Notes under the pieces: model-generated
The model's database searches: none
What the model was told of the DNA's origin: nothing
What the model saw: only the letters and a program-made list of their open reading frames with translations
Position numbers and translations under genes: made by a program
In this document: one piece after another, positions 24,284 to 32,977 of the stretch
How the letters are laid out: every line of letters begins with the position of its first letter
Numbering within the stretch: position 1 is the first letter of the stretch
Assembly (NCBI GenBank): GCA_018266375.1
Contig: JAFEAO010000003.1
Coordinates: 367,310-431,309 of the forward strand
Direction of reading: 5' to 3'
DNA from: Bdellovibrionales bacterium
Lineage (GTDB): Bacteria > Bdellovibrionota > UBA1018 > CAIMNF01
Length of the DNA: 64,000 nt

Positions 24284-25245
24284 AAGTACTCATCACCGGC
24301 GCTTCGGGTGCGATTTCAAGGCTTGTCGCGAGTGCGATTTCACCCAAGGCCGAAGTCATCGGTGTTGATCCGCGCGCGGCCCCAAGCAGCTCGCATTTTC
24401 CGGGCGAATTTATCGTGGCCGATTACCACAGTCGCAAGCTCGACGACGTTTTCCGCAAACATCGGTTTGATGCGGTTTTACATTTGGGCCGGATTCGTGA
24501 GTCGCAAAAGTATTCGCCTCAATACCGTTTTCAGATGAACGTGATTGGCACCCAAAAGCTTCTTGATTTGTGTTTGAGCGGGGGGGTAAAAAATCTCATC
24601 GTGCTCTCGACCTACCACGTGTACGGCGCGCACCGTTTGAACTCGCTGCACTTAAACGAGGAGGCGCCTCTGCGTGCTTCCCAGAGCTTTCCGGAGCTCG
24701 CTGATGCGGTCGAGCTCGATCACTCGGCCACGAATTTCATGTGGAAACACCGTGATGTTCGTACCACCATCTTGCGTCCGGTAAACATCATCGGCAAGCA
24801 CGTGCGTAATACGATCTGCTCGCTCCTGCGCTCGGGCGTTTGCCCCAAGATCGTGGGTTTTGACCCGCTCATGCAGTTCATCGACGAAAAGGACCTCGCG
24901 CGCGCTCTCATTCTCGCGCTCGATCAAAGCAAACCGGGTGTATTCAATGTGGGAGGCGAGGGCGTGATCGCGTACTCGCACGCCATCCGTCACGCGCAGG
25001 CCGTGACGATCCCGATTCCGCCGATGATTTCGGCCGGGTTAGTGCGCCTTCTCACGGATATCTCTAAGATCAACTTCCCGCCGTACCTCATGGATTACTT
25101 CAAGTATCCCACTATCGTGAACGACGATGCTTTCCGCGCGGTTTTCGGTTACCAGCCGAAGGTCAAAACCCTTCAGAGTTTGCGAAATTTAGGGCCCTTA
25201 TCTGAGCGCCAAATCGAGTCCCCATCGATCGACGAGTCTGTGTAA
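24280..25245 (+). CDS. NAD(P)-dependent epimerase/dehydratase-like (extended SDR) protein
   Basis: Rossmann-fold protein of 321 residues starting MKVLITGASGAISRLVASAI, the nucleotide-binding GxxGxxx loop. STYHVYGAHRLN corresponds to the active-site serine region of extended SDRs, but the usual YxxxK pair is not evident: that position reads LDHSATNFMWKHR. It may therefore be a non-classical or inactive member. Coupled to the acyltransferase gene by an ATGA overlap. From memory, mycobacteria have a comparable epimerase-acyltransferase gene pair, which suggests a shared lipid-related role. Confidence 0.85.
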   Translation: MKVLITGASGAISRLVASAISPKAEVIGVDPRAAPSSSHFPGEFIVADYHSRKLDDVFRKHRFDAVLHLGRIRESQKYSPQYRFQMNVIGTQKLLDLCLSGGVKNLIVLSTYHVYGAHRLNSLHLNEEAPLRASQSFPELADAVELDHSATNFMWKHRDVRTTILRPVNIIGKHVRNTICSLLRSGVCPKIVGFDPLMQFIDEKDLARALILALDQSKPGVFNVGGEGVIAYSHAIRHAQAVTIPIPPMISAGLVRLLTDISKINFPPYLMDYFKYPTIVNDDAFRAVFGYQPKVKTLQSLRNLGPLSERQIESPSIDESV

Positions 25246-25334
25246 TCATGGGTTTTTTTTGCTTAATTAAAATAGTAAAGGTTACACTTTTCATATAACG
25301 CAGTGCATGATACGTCTCCCGGCCGGAGAGAGAC

Positions 25335-26768
25335 ATGTCGCGTCCGCAGTGTATACATCTATTGCTTATTGTGATGCTCAGCCTAGCTGTTTCAGGCTGC
25401 GGCAAGACTAGCAAAACCAATACCTCACAGGGTAAGGTTCCGAGCCAATACGACCGTATTATCGGACCTCTGACTCCCGACACCAACCCAAATGTTCCTG
25501 CCGCCAACAATAATAGCAATCATGGTAGCAACAACAATGCCGGGAACAACAACCCGGGCAGTTCCAATCCTTCCGATCCAAATTACAATATCGATAACGA
25601 TCCTAGTGTTCCGACCCCTCCGATTCAGACTCGTGCAGGTGCGGCGGCGAATGGGCACCTTTATTGCGAGTTCGCAAACGAGTGCCACCCGGCAGTGGCG
25701 ATGATTTCGGCTGTCGCCAAAAAGGGGATCGAGCGTTGTTCGGGGTTTTTGATCACTCCCGACCAAGTCATGACCAACGACCACTGCATCGATTCGACGA
25801 CAGCGGTAAAAGAAAACAACGGAAACTGCGACGGCTTGATCTTCGCGCACTTTGCGGCTGTCGGCAATTCCAGCGCCCGCGATATTTCGTGCAAAAAGAT
25901 TTTGTATCGCTCGTTCCAAAAGGGCTTGGCCTCGAAAGACTACGCGGTTTTCCAGCTCAAAGAGCGCTTGACCGATCGCCAACCGGTCACTCCGGCTCGC
26001 CGCGGATTTAACGACGGCGAAGACGCGACAATTTACCGCGTGCAAATGCAAAGCAGCTCCGGTACTTACGACGGTGTTCAGGTCAAGTCGGCCTGTCAAG
26101 CAACTTATAAAACGGTGGTGTATCCGGCTGTAACCAATCCAAAGTCGCCGCTCATGACTTTCGGGGATTGTCCGATTCAAAAAGGCAACTCGGGTTCGGT
26201 CGCTCTTAACTCGGACGGCGACGCTGGCGCAATCATCCAGGGCTACTTGACATTAAAGGATGATCCGACGATTAAAGATCAACTTCGCGCGGCGATGCTT
26301 GACGACAACTACGGCGAAGTCGGCTTGGGAACGCAGCTCGCGTGCATGCAGGAGGTGACCCGTAATGCGGGCGGATGCTCGACGGTGCTTCCGATTCAAG
26401 GCCGTTATCCAAAAGATTTTGTCGAAGATCTCGGCGATTTCGATACTCGCTCGCTTCCAAGGACGAATTCAGGCGAGACGTGGAAAGCGCTTCCAACTCC
26501 AGGTGCAGAGCAACGTCTCTTTATCCGCGCTCCGGTTTGCGTGAATCCGGCTCCGAGTCTTTCGTTTCAGGCTTCGGTAGTGATGTACAAACGTGGGATG
26601 AATCACGCGCTTCAGGCCGAATGGCGGTCGATTTTAAAACCGGGCGACAAGACGGCGATCTTCCAAGCAAGCGCGACCGCAGCTCCGAGTACCGCGACGA
26701 TGTTTAGCAGCCGTGAGTTCGGCGATCTCGAAATTCCGGCGTGCATGAGTCGGTTGACTCAGAAGTAA
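25335..26768 (+). CDS. trypsin-like serine protease lipoprotein
   Basis: A 477-residue lipoprotein (lipobox LAVSGC) with an Asn/Ser/Pro-rich spacer of ~65 residues that would hold the catalytic part away from the membrane. The chymotrypsin-fold triad is visible: H150 in MTNDHC, D202 in SKDYAVFQL, S286 in KGNSGS. About 140 residues follow the protease domain with no recognised motif. The gene has its own 89-bp upstream region and faces the convergent nth gene. Likely substrate: proteins outside or in the periplasm. Confidence 0.88.
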   Translation: MSRPQCIHLLLIVMLSLAVSGCGKTSKTNTSQGKVPSQYDRIIGPLTPDTNPNVPAANNNSNHGSNNNAGNNNPGSSNPSDPNYNIDNDPSVPTPPIQTRAGAAANGHLYCEFANECHPAVAMISAVAKKGIERCSGFLITPDQVMTNDHCIDSTTAVKENNGNCDGLIFAHFAAVGNSSARDISCKKILYRSFQKGLASKDYAVFQLKERLTDRQPVTPARRGFNDGEDATIYRVQMQSSSGTYDGVQVKSACQATYKTVVYPAVTNPKSPLMTFGDCPIQKGNSGSVALNSDGDAGAIIQGYLTLKDDPTIKDQLRAAMLDDNYGEVGLGTQLACMQEVTRNAGGCSTVLPIQGRYPKDFVEDLGDFDTRSLPRTNSGETWKALPTPGAEQRLFIRAPVCVNPAPSLSFQASVVMYKRGMNHALQAEWRSILKPGDKTAIFQASATAAPSTATMFSSREFGDLEIPACMSRLTQK

Positions 26769-27413
26769 TCACTCGCTGTTTAGATATTTACAAATTTTGC
26801 AAGTGTGACCATCGCATCCTTTGGCCGTGCAGTACTCGCGGCCGTAGTAAATGATTTGCAAATGAACGTCGCGCCAGGTGTTTTCCGGAAACACTTCTTT
26901 GAGATCGTTTTCGGTCACGACCACATTTTTGCCAGCAGAGAGTTTCCACCTCTGAGCGAGCCGATGAATGTGCGTGTCCACCGGGAAAGTCGCTTGCCCG
27001 AAAGCCTGGCTCATCACCACGCTTGCCGTTTTGTGCCCGACCCCGGGAAGGGTTTCTAGCTCTTCCATCGTTTGCGGGACCTTACCGCCGAAATCGGACA
27101 TCAGCATTTGCGCCATCGCATGCAGATTGCGTGATTTTGTCGGCGCGTAGTTCACCCGCTTGATGTGCGCATGGATTCTCTCCGGCGTAAGAGCCGCCAT
27201 CTTTTTTGGCGTGTCGGCCAACGCAAACAATCCCGGCGTCGCTTGATTCACGCCCGCGTCCGTACTCTGCGCCGAGAGCGCCACGGCGACAAGTAGGGTG
27301 TATGCATCTTCGTGATGCAAAGGCGGTTTGGGGTTCGGGTAAAGTCTCTTCAAAGCGCCGAGAACATATTTCGCGCGCTTTTTACGTTCGGCGAGGGGGA
27401 GCAGCGCCGGCAT
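26769..27413 (-). CDS. nth: endonuclease III
   Basis: Base-excision-repair glycosylase/AP lyase for oxidised pyrimidines. The 214-residue product has the helix-hairpin-helix LETLPGVGHKTASVV with the catalytic lysine, and the catalytic aspartate in FPVDTHIHRLA. The iron-sulphur loop is unusual: the C-terminus reads CTAKGCDGHTCKICKYLNSE, giving C-x4-C-x4-C-x2-C rather than the E. coli C-x6-C-x2-C-x5-C. Start at ATG 27413 is one base past the hmgA stop, so the two genes are cotranscribed; an upstream in-frame start would run deep into hmgA. Confidence 0.94.
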   Translation of the reverse strand: MPALLPLAERKKRAKYVLGALKRLYPNPKPPLHHEDAYTLLVAVALSAQSTDAGVNQATPGLFALADTPKKMAALTPERIHAHIKRVNYAPTKSRNLHAMAQMLMSDFGGKVPQTMEELETLPGVGHKTASVVMSQAFGQATFPVDTHIHRLAQRWKLSAGKNVVVTENDLKEVFPENTWRDVHLQIIYYGREYCTAKGCDGHTCKICKYLNSE

Positions 27414-27414
27414 A

Positions 27415-28731
27415 TTACTTATAAAGCTTCGGGAGTTTTTGCCAGCATTCAAAGTACTTGGCATCGAGGAGGCCGGGTTGCTTCAGCGATTGCTCAGACG
27501 GCCAAAACACGTGCACGCTCTCCCACATAAACGCCATGGTGTTGTCCAAGAGCTGGGGTTTTAAATCTCCGTTTGATCCCTTCTCGAATCCCACGATGTC
27601 CGGACCGTGACCGGTCATGCAGTTGTGTAAGCTTGCTCCACCGACGTGGAAGCCTTCTTCTTTGGCATCGTACTGACCGGTGATGAGGCCCATGAACTCG
27701 TTCATGATGTTGCGATGATAATACGGGGGACGGAAAGTGTGTTCGGCCACCATCCAGCGTTTCGGGAAAATCGCAAAATCCACGTTCGCGGTACCGGGCA
27801 CCGCCGACGGCGAAGTGAGAACGGTAAAAATCGACGGATCCGGATGGTCATACGTTACGGTACCCATCGTGTTGTACTTGCGGAGATCGTAGCGATAAGG
27901 CGCGTAGTTTCCGTGCCAGGCGACGGTATCGAGAGGCGAGTGCTTGAGCGTCGTACGCCAAAGCGAGCCTTGGTAGCGCGCGAACAATTCAAAATCGCCT
28001 TCTAAATTTTCAAACGCTGCGACTGGAGTTTCGAAATGGCGCTGATGCGCGAGTCCGTTCGAGCCGATCGGGCCCAGATCGGGGAGCTGGAACGGCTGGC
28101 CGAAGTTTTCGCACAAGTAACCGCGTGCCGACCCGGATTTCAGTTCCACTCTAAACTTGATTCCGCGAGGGATCACGCCGATGTAAAGCGGTGAAAGCGC
28201 AAGTTTGCCGAGCTCGGTGTGCACGATGATGTTGCCGGTGTCCGGCACGATCATCATCTCGGCGTCGGCGTTGTAGGCGTAACGCGGGTTACCCTTCGAA
28301 TCTGACATGCTCTTGTTGATCGAGTACATGTGGGCCGCGCAACCAGTCCCGCTCGCAGCCGAGCCGTTGATGGCGTAAGTAAAAATGGAATCGATGAAAT
28401 CTTTTTTAATGCCGGTCGCGCCGGCCTCCGGATACGGATTCCAGCGCAACGCTTGCGGCGTGCGTATGAATTTTCCAGTGGTCGGATCGCTGAGCCAGGT
28501 CGGGTGTCCGACTTCGGTGAACTCGCCCTGTATGACCGAAGGGCGAATCTTGTAGAGCCAGCTGCGCAAGTTGTGCTTGCGGGCCATCGTGAACGCCGAA
28601 CCCGACAGTTGCTCGGCATAGAGGCCGAACGGCGGCTTTTGCGGGGAGTTTTGCTCTCGCGGGAGGGCCCCCGCGCGTGCTTCGGACTCAAAATGATTGG
28701 CAAAACCCGTTTGATACTCTAAGTGTTCCAT
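27415..28731 (-). CDS. hmgA: homogentisate 1,2-dioxygenase
   Basis: Opens the ring of homogentisate to maleylacetoacetate in tyrosine/phenylalanine breakdown; non-haem iron enzyme, cytosolic. 438 residues, full length. The family opening YQTGFANHFESEARAGALPREQNSPQ is present, as are RSWLYKIRPSV and the iron-site region PPYYHRNIMNEFMGLI…GGASLHNCMTGHGPD. The other tyrosine-degradation genes (hppD, fumarylacetoacetase, isomerase) are not in the window. nth follows directly. Confidence 0.97.
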   Translation of the reverse strand: MEHLEYQTGFANHFESEARAGALPREQNSPQKPPFGLYAEQLSGSAFTMARKHNLRSWLYKIRPSVIQGEFTEVGHPTWLSDPTTGKFIRTPQALRWNPYPEAGATGIKKDFIDSIFTYAINGSAASGTGCAAHMYSINKSMSDSKGNPRYAYNADAEMMIVPDTGNIIVHTELGKLALSPLYIGVIPRGIKFRVELKSGSARGYLCENFGQPFQLPDLGPIGSNGLAHQRHFETPVAAFENLEGDFELFARYQGSLWRTTLKHSPLDTVAWHGNYAPYRYDLRKYNTMGTVTYDHPDPSIFTVLTSPSAVPGTANVDFAIFPKRWMVAEHTFRPPYYHRNIMNEFMGLITGQYDAKEEGFHVGGASLHNCMTGHGPDIVGFEKGSNGDLKPQLLDNTMAFMWESVHVFWPSEQSLKQPGLLDAKYFECWQKLPKLYK

Positions 28732-28803
28732 ATGCGTTTTAGCCTATCGCCAGGCGGTAAAAACGTCAAAATAAAGACACTGCTTCCGGCGATTTTGGCC
28801 TGC

Positions 28804-28815
28804 TATACTGAAAGG
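28804..28815 (+). promoter_or_regulatory. candidate -10 element for a leaderless transcript
   Basis: TATACT (28804-28809) lies 6 bases before the GTG at 28816, placing the predicted transcription start on the start codon itself. No Shine-Dalgarno sequence at useful distance is seen. Same spacing as at 52760. Confidence 0.35.
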
Positions 28816-29331
28816 GTGAAACTTGTCGCGGTTTTAACCTTATTTTGCAGTGTTTTGGCTTCGGCTTCGATCCCGAATCTAAACGACGGCATTCCCGGTT
28901 GCCTTGACATGGTGCTGAGCCAGCCCGTGGGTGAGGATACGGCCGAGCATTTAACCACAAATTGCCGGGACCTCCGCCGTTCGTACCTCGACAGCCTCAA
29001 TCTCTATTCCAAAAACAAAAAAGAGTTTATTAAAGAAATCGGTGGCGCGATCCGCGCCAACAAAACTCCCGAGCCGGCTTACCGCGCGATCCTGATCGCG
29101 GCACTCTTTGAAGATAAGTCGCTCGCACCGGCGCTTGAAGTGAGAGCCAAGCTCGAGGAATCCAAAAAATACCGTTTTCAATACGGATCCGCGGCGCTTG
29201 AGCGCTTGCGTAAAGGCCGGTGCGGCCCGCGCTTTGCGGATTCGCAGTATGACGAAGTCTGCCGCTTAAGTTCCGCGGTCGCCGAGCGCATTGTTCTCCT
29301 CACCGAGAAGTATGAGGAGCTCAAGAGATGA
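28816..29331 (+). CDS. secreted hypothetical protein
   Basis: Not recognised. With GTG 28816 as start the product is 171 residues with a clean signal peptide (MKLVAVLTLFCSVLASASI). The mature part is helical and charged, with four cysteines (GCLDM, TNCRDL, GRCGPRF, VCRLSS) that could form two disulfides. Upstream in-frame ATGs at 28723 and 28732 overlap or abut the divergent hmgA start and give a poorer leader. Its stop overlaps the next ATG by 4 bp (ATGA), so it is coupled to another secreted unknown. Confidence 0.75.
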   Translation: MKLVAVLTLFCSVLASASIPNLNDGIPGCLDMVLSQPVGEDTAEHLTTNCRDLRRSYLDSLNLYSKNKKEFIKEIGGAIRANKTPEPAYRAILIAALFEDKSLAPALEVRAKLEESKKYRFQYGSAALERLRKGRCGPRFADSQYDEVCRLSSAVAERIVLLTEKYEELKR

Positions 29332-31154
29332 AACGTGAGGGCAACTTCAAAGCGATGAGGCGGTATCTGTTCTTGATGATGCTGCCGATCGCGCTTGCGT
29401 TTGCAGGTAACCCATCCTCGAAGAGCGAGCGGATCGACCGAATTTGTGCCGAGAAAGAAAAAACCTACGGTAAAGCGTATATCGGTTGCAATGGTTTTGA
29501 TTCGGGCGTCGTGCCGCTATCGGCGAGCTACCAGCAACACATGGTTGAACCGATGGGAGTGAAGCGGAGCGAGCTTAACGAGAAATTCATGGGCGACGTG
29601 CGCTACAATCCGGCCCCGGCGGCGCTCAAGAGACCGAACTTTGAATTCACTGGCGGCGGTTCGAGATACGGATACGACGAAGCGCCGCTCGCCGATCGCT
29701 GGCTTGCGATCGTAGAGGATCTCACCAAAGATGATCAAAACGCGTGTTCCGGGTTATTGAATGATTGGTTTCACACGAAATGGGCCTCTCAATTCAATCC
29801 CTCCGGAACCGATCCTGTCGCCGGAAGGTGCTTCATTTGGTCGGCGTGGGCCATGGATCGGAAGGTAGTCCAAAGTTTGCAGAACATCGATCGTGGGACC
29901 ATGTGCAAGGGCATGCCTTTGACTTTGGGCGAGATCAAGGAGATTTATCTCACATTGTACGATACGCCTCTCGATCCCGTTCAGATGAACCGGCAGAAGG
30001 TGATATCGGGCGAAAAAGGAAAAGACGGATTCGTGAAGTGGTCGAGTTTGTCTCCAAAGACCATCATGGACACCAATATCGGGCTCTCCACGCTTGGAGT
30101 TCTCGGGAACGGGGTGGAGCCGGCCAGGATGTTCGAAGATTTTAAATCAGCCGTCAGTGCCGGAAAAAGCTTCCGCTTCAATCGGGATCAGACGCAAGTG
30201 TGGAATCAGCCTATAGCCCTGATGGTCGATACGGCGTACAAAAACTCATCCACTTCGCCGGAAGCCGAGATTACGCTTGGGAGCGTTTTGTCGAGCGCGG
30301 ATTTAAGTGCCAAAGAGGGTGATCCGGAAGCAAAAAAAGAATTGACCTCGTTGGTTCAAGAGGAGCGCGACTTAATTATCAGGCTGGCCGCGGGAGAGAT
30401 GCTTTCAGCTAAGGCCAAAGAGTTGGTCAAACGTCGATCTCAGTTGATTGACGGGGGATCCCTTGTTCCCACTAAGGGAACAAACATCGTTCTGCACGAT
30501 CTGACCGTGGAGTACGGCGACGAACTTTCTTTCGGAAGCACGGATCCGAATCTGAGTAAGCAGATCAGTTACCGCTATGCGGCCGTCGAGGACGCTGATC
30601 ATCGTGTCGTCAGATCGTCTTGGAAACCACCGGTGACGAAGTTCGGCGATTTTTGCGATAAACATAAAGATGATCGAATCATCGAATTCCCCGGGATGTT
30701 GAGTCTTAGCAAAAAAGAAGGGAATAATCCCCCTCTGTCGAACAAGAATTGCAGTTCGATCAAGCGTACCGGCAAGGACTTACTCGGCAATACGGGCGAT
30801 TACGAGGTGTTCGACGGAGCGGTTCCTCCGGAATATTACGACACCGTGCCGGCCGAACCCGCCTTCAAGGACCCGATGCAGAAATGCGCCTACGGATGGT
30901 TTCAAAGTGTGATTCAAGACCCGAACAAATGCCCGACCTTCGATAACGCGTTGAAATTTACCGACGAATTTCAGCGCCGTACCCTCGATAACAGCTTGAG
31001 CGATGCCGATATCGCGGTACTGGCGCCGATGTATAAGGACGCCGATTTTATCGACGCAGCTTGGATCAAAAACAATCTCTGCGACAGCAGGTACGCTCGA
31101 GTTGACGTTCTTCGGAACAAGATCCCGGGTTTCGACGCCTCAATCTGCAGGTAA
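29328..31154 (+). CDS. large secreted hypothetical protein
   Basis: 608 residues, family unknown. A basic leader and hydrophobic stretch (MRRYLFLMMLPIALAFAG) form a signal peptide; an internal ATG 36 bp in would give a more standard leader. The mature protein has cysteines at both ends (RICAEKEK, IGCNGF … MQKCAYGWF, DPNKCPTF, NNLCDSRY, ASICR) and a mixed middle region with no motif I know. It overlaps the preceding secreted gene by 4 bp; the pair looks like a two-component secreted system of unknown role. Confidence 0.78.
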   Translation: MKREGNFKAMRRYLFLMMLPIALAFAGNPSSKSERIDRICAEKEKTYGKAYIGCNGFDSGVVPLSASYQQHMVEPMGVKRSELNEKFMGDVRYNPAPAALKRPNFEFTGGGSRYGYDEAPLADRWLAIVEDLTKDDQNACSGLLNDWFHTKWASQFNPSGTDPVAGRCFIWSAWAMDRKVVQSLQNIDRGTMCKGMPLTLGEIKEIYLTLYDTPLDPVQMNRQKVISGEKGKDGFVKWSSLSPKTIMDTNIGLSTLGVLGNGVEPARMFEDFKSAVSAGKSFRFNRDQTQVWNQPIALMVDTAYKNSSTSPEAEITLGSVLSSADLSAKEGDPEAKKELTSLVQEERDLIIRLAAGEMLSAKAKELVKRRSQLIDGGSLVPTKGTNIVLHDLTVEYGDELSFGSTDPNLSKQISYRYAAVEDADHRVVRSSWKPPVTKFGDFCDKHKDDRIIEFPGMLSLSKKEGNNPPLSNKNCSSIKRTGKDLLGNTGDYEVFDGAVPPEYYDTVPAEPAFKDPMQKCAYGWFQSVIQDPNKCPTFDNALKFTDEFQRRTLDNSLSDADIAVLAPMYKDADFIDAAWIKNNLCDSRYARVDVLRNKIPGFDASICR

Positions 31155-31244
31155 TTTCCGCGCTGTCACGATTATATACAATTTATTTAATAAATACAAG
31201 GCTTTGCGTATATTCAGGGCACGGGCATTGTTTTGGCGCGAGAC

Positions 31245-31272
31245 TCAAGTCCCCGGCATAACAGGCCGATAA
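31245..31272 (+). promoter_or_regulatory. sigma-28 (FliA)-like promoter of motAB
   Basis: GCCGATAA at 31265-31272 is an exact match to the flagellar sigma-28 -10 consensus. TCAAGTCC at 31245-31252 matches 5 of 8 bases of the -35 (TAAAGTTT) with a 12-base spacer (consensus 11). Start would be near 31279, just before the Shine-Dalgarno GAGGAAAAG and ATG 31291. Confidence 0.6.
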
Positions 31273-31290
31273 GGGTTTGAGGAAAAGTTT

Positions 31291-32157
31291 ATGGTCATCG
31301 TCGGTGCAATCATCGTTATTGTCAGTGTGCTCGGGGGGTTTGTCGCCCACCACGGTAACGTCTTGGTCTTGAACCAGCCTACCGAGTTCGTGATCATCTT
31401 CGGCGCCGCGCTCGGCTCGTTGATCACTTCCAACTCCACACCTCAGATCAAACACATCATCCATCTGGTTTTGCTTTCGCTAAAGCAAAAACCGAAGACG
31501 AAGGAGGAGTATCTCGAACTCCTGATGTGCTTGTATGAGCTTTGCAAAGTCGTAAAAACTAACCCTCTCTCGCTTGAACCACACGTTGAGAAGCCGGAGA
31601 GTTCCGATATTTTCAAACGTTATCCGGGTGTTCTCGCCAACCACCACGCGCTTGATTTCATCTGCGACACCCTCAAAGTACAAATTTCATCCCCGATGAG
31701 CCCGTACGATTTGGAAGACCTCATGGATAAAGACATGAGGTCCCATCACGAAGAGGAAAACCACGTCCCGCATACCGTGAACAAAATCGGTGATGCGATG
31801 CCGGGTCTCGGGATCGTTGCGGCGGTTCTCGGGGTCGTGATCACCATGGGCGCTCTCTCCGAAGGTAAAGAAGCGATCGGTCACAACGTGGCCGCCGCGC
31901 TCGTCGGTACCTTCATCGGGATTTTGGGTTCTTACGGTTTCATGGGTCCACTCGCCGCGAAGATCGAAGCCAACATCGTTGATGACGCGAAATACGTCGA
32001 CGTCATCAAGTCGGCGATCCTCGCGCTCTCTAAAGAGTGCGCTCCAAAGGTTTGTGTAGAATTCGCTCGCCGTACCGTTCCACCGGGTGCTCGCCCAAGT
32101 TTCGACGAAGTCGATAAGGCAACTTCGAGTACAGGCAGTGTCGCTAGAGCAGCTTAA
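31291..32157 (+). CDS. motA: flagellar motor stator protein MotA
   Basis: Proton-channel stator subunit in the inner membrane that turns the flagellar rotor. 288 residues. Two N-terminal membrane helices (MVIVGAIIVIVSVLGGFVAHHG, FVIIFGAALGSLI), a cytoplasmic loop of ~120 residues with the charged segment that contacts FliG, then the signature pair MPGLGIVAAVLGVVITMG and AAALVGTFIGILGSYGFMGPLA. Shine-Dalgarno GAGGAAAA is upstream, and a sigma-28-like promoter precedes it. motB follows 26 bp later. Confidence 0.95.
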   Translation: MVIVGAIIVIVSVLGGFVAHHGNVLVLNQPTEFVIIFGAALGSLITSNSTPQIKHIIHLVLLSLKQKPKTKEEYLELLMCLYELCKVVKTNPLSLEPHVEKPESSDIFKRYPGVLANHHALDFICDTLKVQISSPMSPYDLEDLMDKDMRSHHEEENHVPHTVNKIGDAMPGLGIVAAVLGVVITMGALSEGKEAIGHNVAAALVGTFIGILGSYGFMGPLAAKIEANIVDDAKYVDVIKSAILALSKECAPKVCVEFARRTVPPGARPSFDEVDKATSSTGSVARAA

Positions 32158-32183
32158 AGCATAGGGATTAGATAGAGGAATAA

Positions 32184-32960
32184 ATGGCAAATCCGAAGGA
32201 TAAGGGCACGACGATCATAATTAAGAAGATCCAAGGCGGCGGCGGCGGGGCCCACGGCGGTGCTTGGAAGGTCGCGTACGCGGACTTCGTGACCGCGATG
32301 ATGTGCTTTTTCCTGGTCATGTGGCTCATGGGAGCCGACGAAGAAACAAAAAAAGAAATCGCGCACTATTTTAACCATCCGAACACGCCTTATCAAAAGG
32401 GCCGTGATCCGCAATCCGAGACGGTCAACCCGCTCGGCGAGAAACAGGGTCAGGGTAATAACCTGATGAAGGGCGCGGAAGGCGCGGTTCCTGAAGATCT
32501 CGTTCAGAAACCGCTGCGTGATTTAAAAGAAGACATTGAGAAGAAAGTCGGTGATATCACCTTTGGTCTCGAGCTCGATACCGAGTTCGACGAGCTCAAG
32601 TTCTCGATGCCGGGCGACGAGCTGTTTGAAGAGGGCAGTACGCATATTAAGAAAGAGGCGAAGAAACGTCTCGATCAAATCGCCGAGCTGTTCAAAAAGC
32701 ACCAAGGCCAAATTTTGATCGAAGGTCACTTGGATAAAAAACCGATGATCTCGGGCGATGATCCTTACTTGTTCTCGACCGCACGCGCGGTGGAGATCAT
32801 GAATTACTTCGTGAAAAATCACAAAATGGACTCCGCACGTTTCTGTCCGCGTGGTATCGGCTCGAACCGCGCCTGGCGTGCAACCGCATCGGCAGGGCAG
32901 GACTCCCGCAATCGCCGCGTCGAGTTCACTGTTTCGGAGCATAACGTCTGTTCTGAGTAA
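32184..32960 (+). CDS. motB: flagellar motor stator protein MotB
   Basis: Peptidoglycan-anchored stator partner of MotA. 258 residues. The basic/Gly-rich N-terminus leads into WKVAYADFVTAMMCFFLVMWLMG, one membrane helix whose aspartate (about D34) is the proton-carrying residue. A plug/linker region follows, then an OmpA-type peptidoglycan-binding domain (IAELFKKHQGQILIEGHLDKKP … FSTARAVEIMNYFV … SRNRRVEFTV). AGAGGA precedes the ATG. Its stop is 13 bp from the convergent LysR gene. Confidence 0.95.
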   Translation: MANPKDKGTTIIIKKIQGGGGGAHGGAWKVAYADFVTAMMCFFLVMWLMGADEETKKEIAHYFNHPNTPYQKGRDPQSETVNPLGEKQGQGNNLMKGAEGAVPEDLVQKPLRDLKEDIEKKVGDITFGLELDTEFDELKFSMPGDELFEEGSTHIKKEAKKRLDQIAELFKKHQGQILIEGHLDKKPMISGDDPYLFSTARAVEIMNYFVKNHKMDSARFCPRGIGSNRAWRATASAGQDSRNRRVEFTVSEHNVCSE

Positions 32961-32977
32961 CTGAGGTGCCGCCTCAG
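32961..32977. terminator. short hairpin between motB and the LysR gene
   Basis: CTGAGG (32961-32966) pairs with CCTCAG (32972-32977), 5-base loop, between two convergent genes and overlapping the LysR stop. No U-run follows on either strand, so termination would be weak. Confidence 0.3.

Noticed and set aside
25250..25262. T-run after the SDR gene as an intrinsic terminator
   Set aside because: A run of eight T is present but no stem precedes it.
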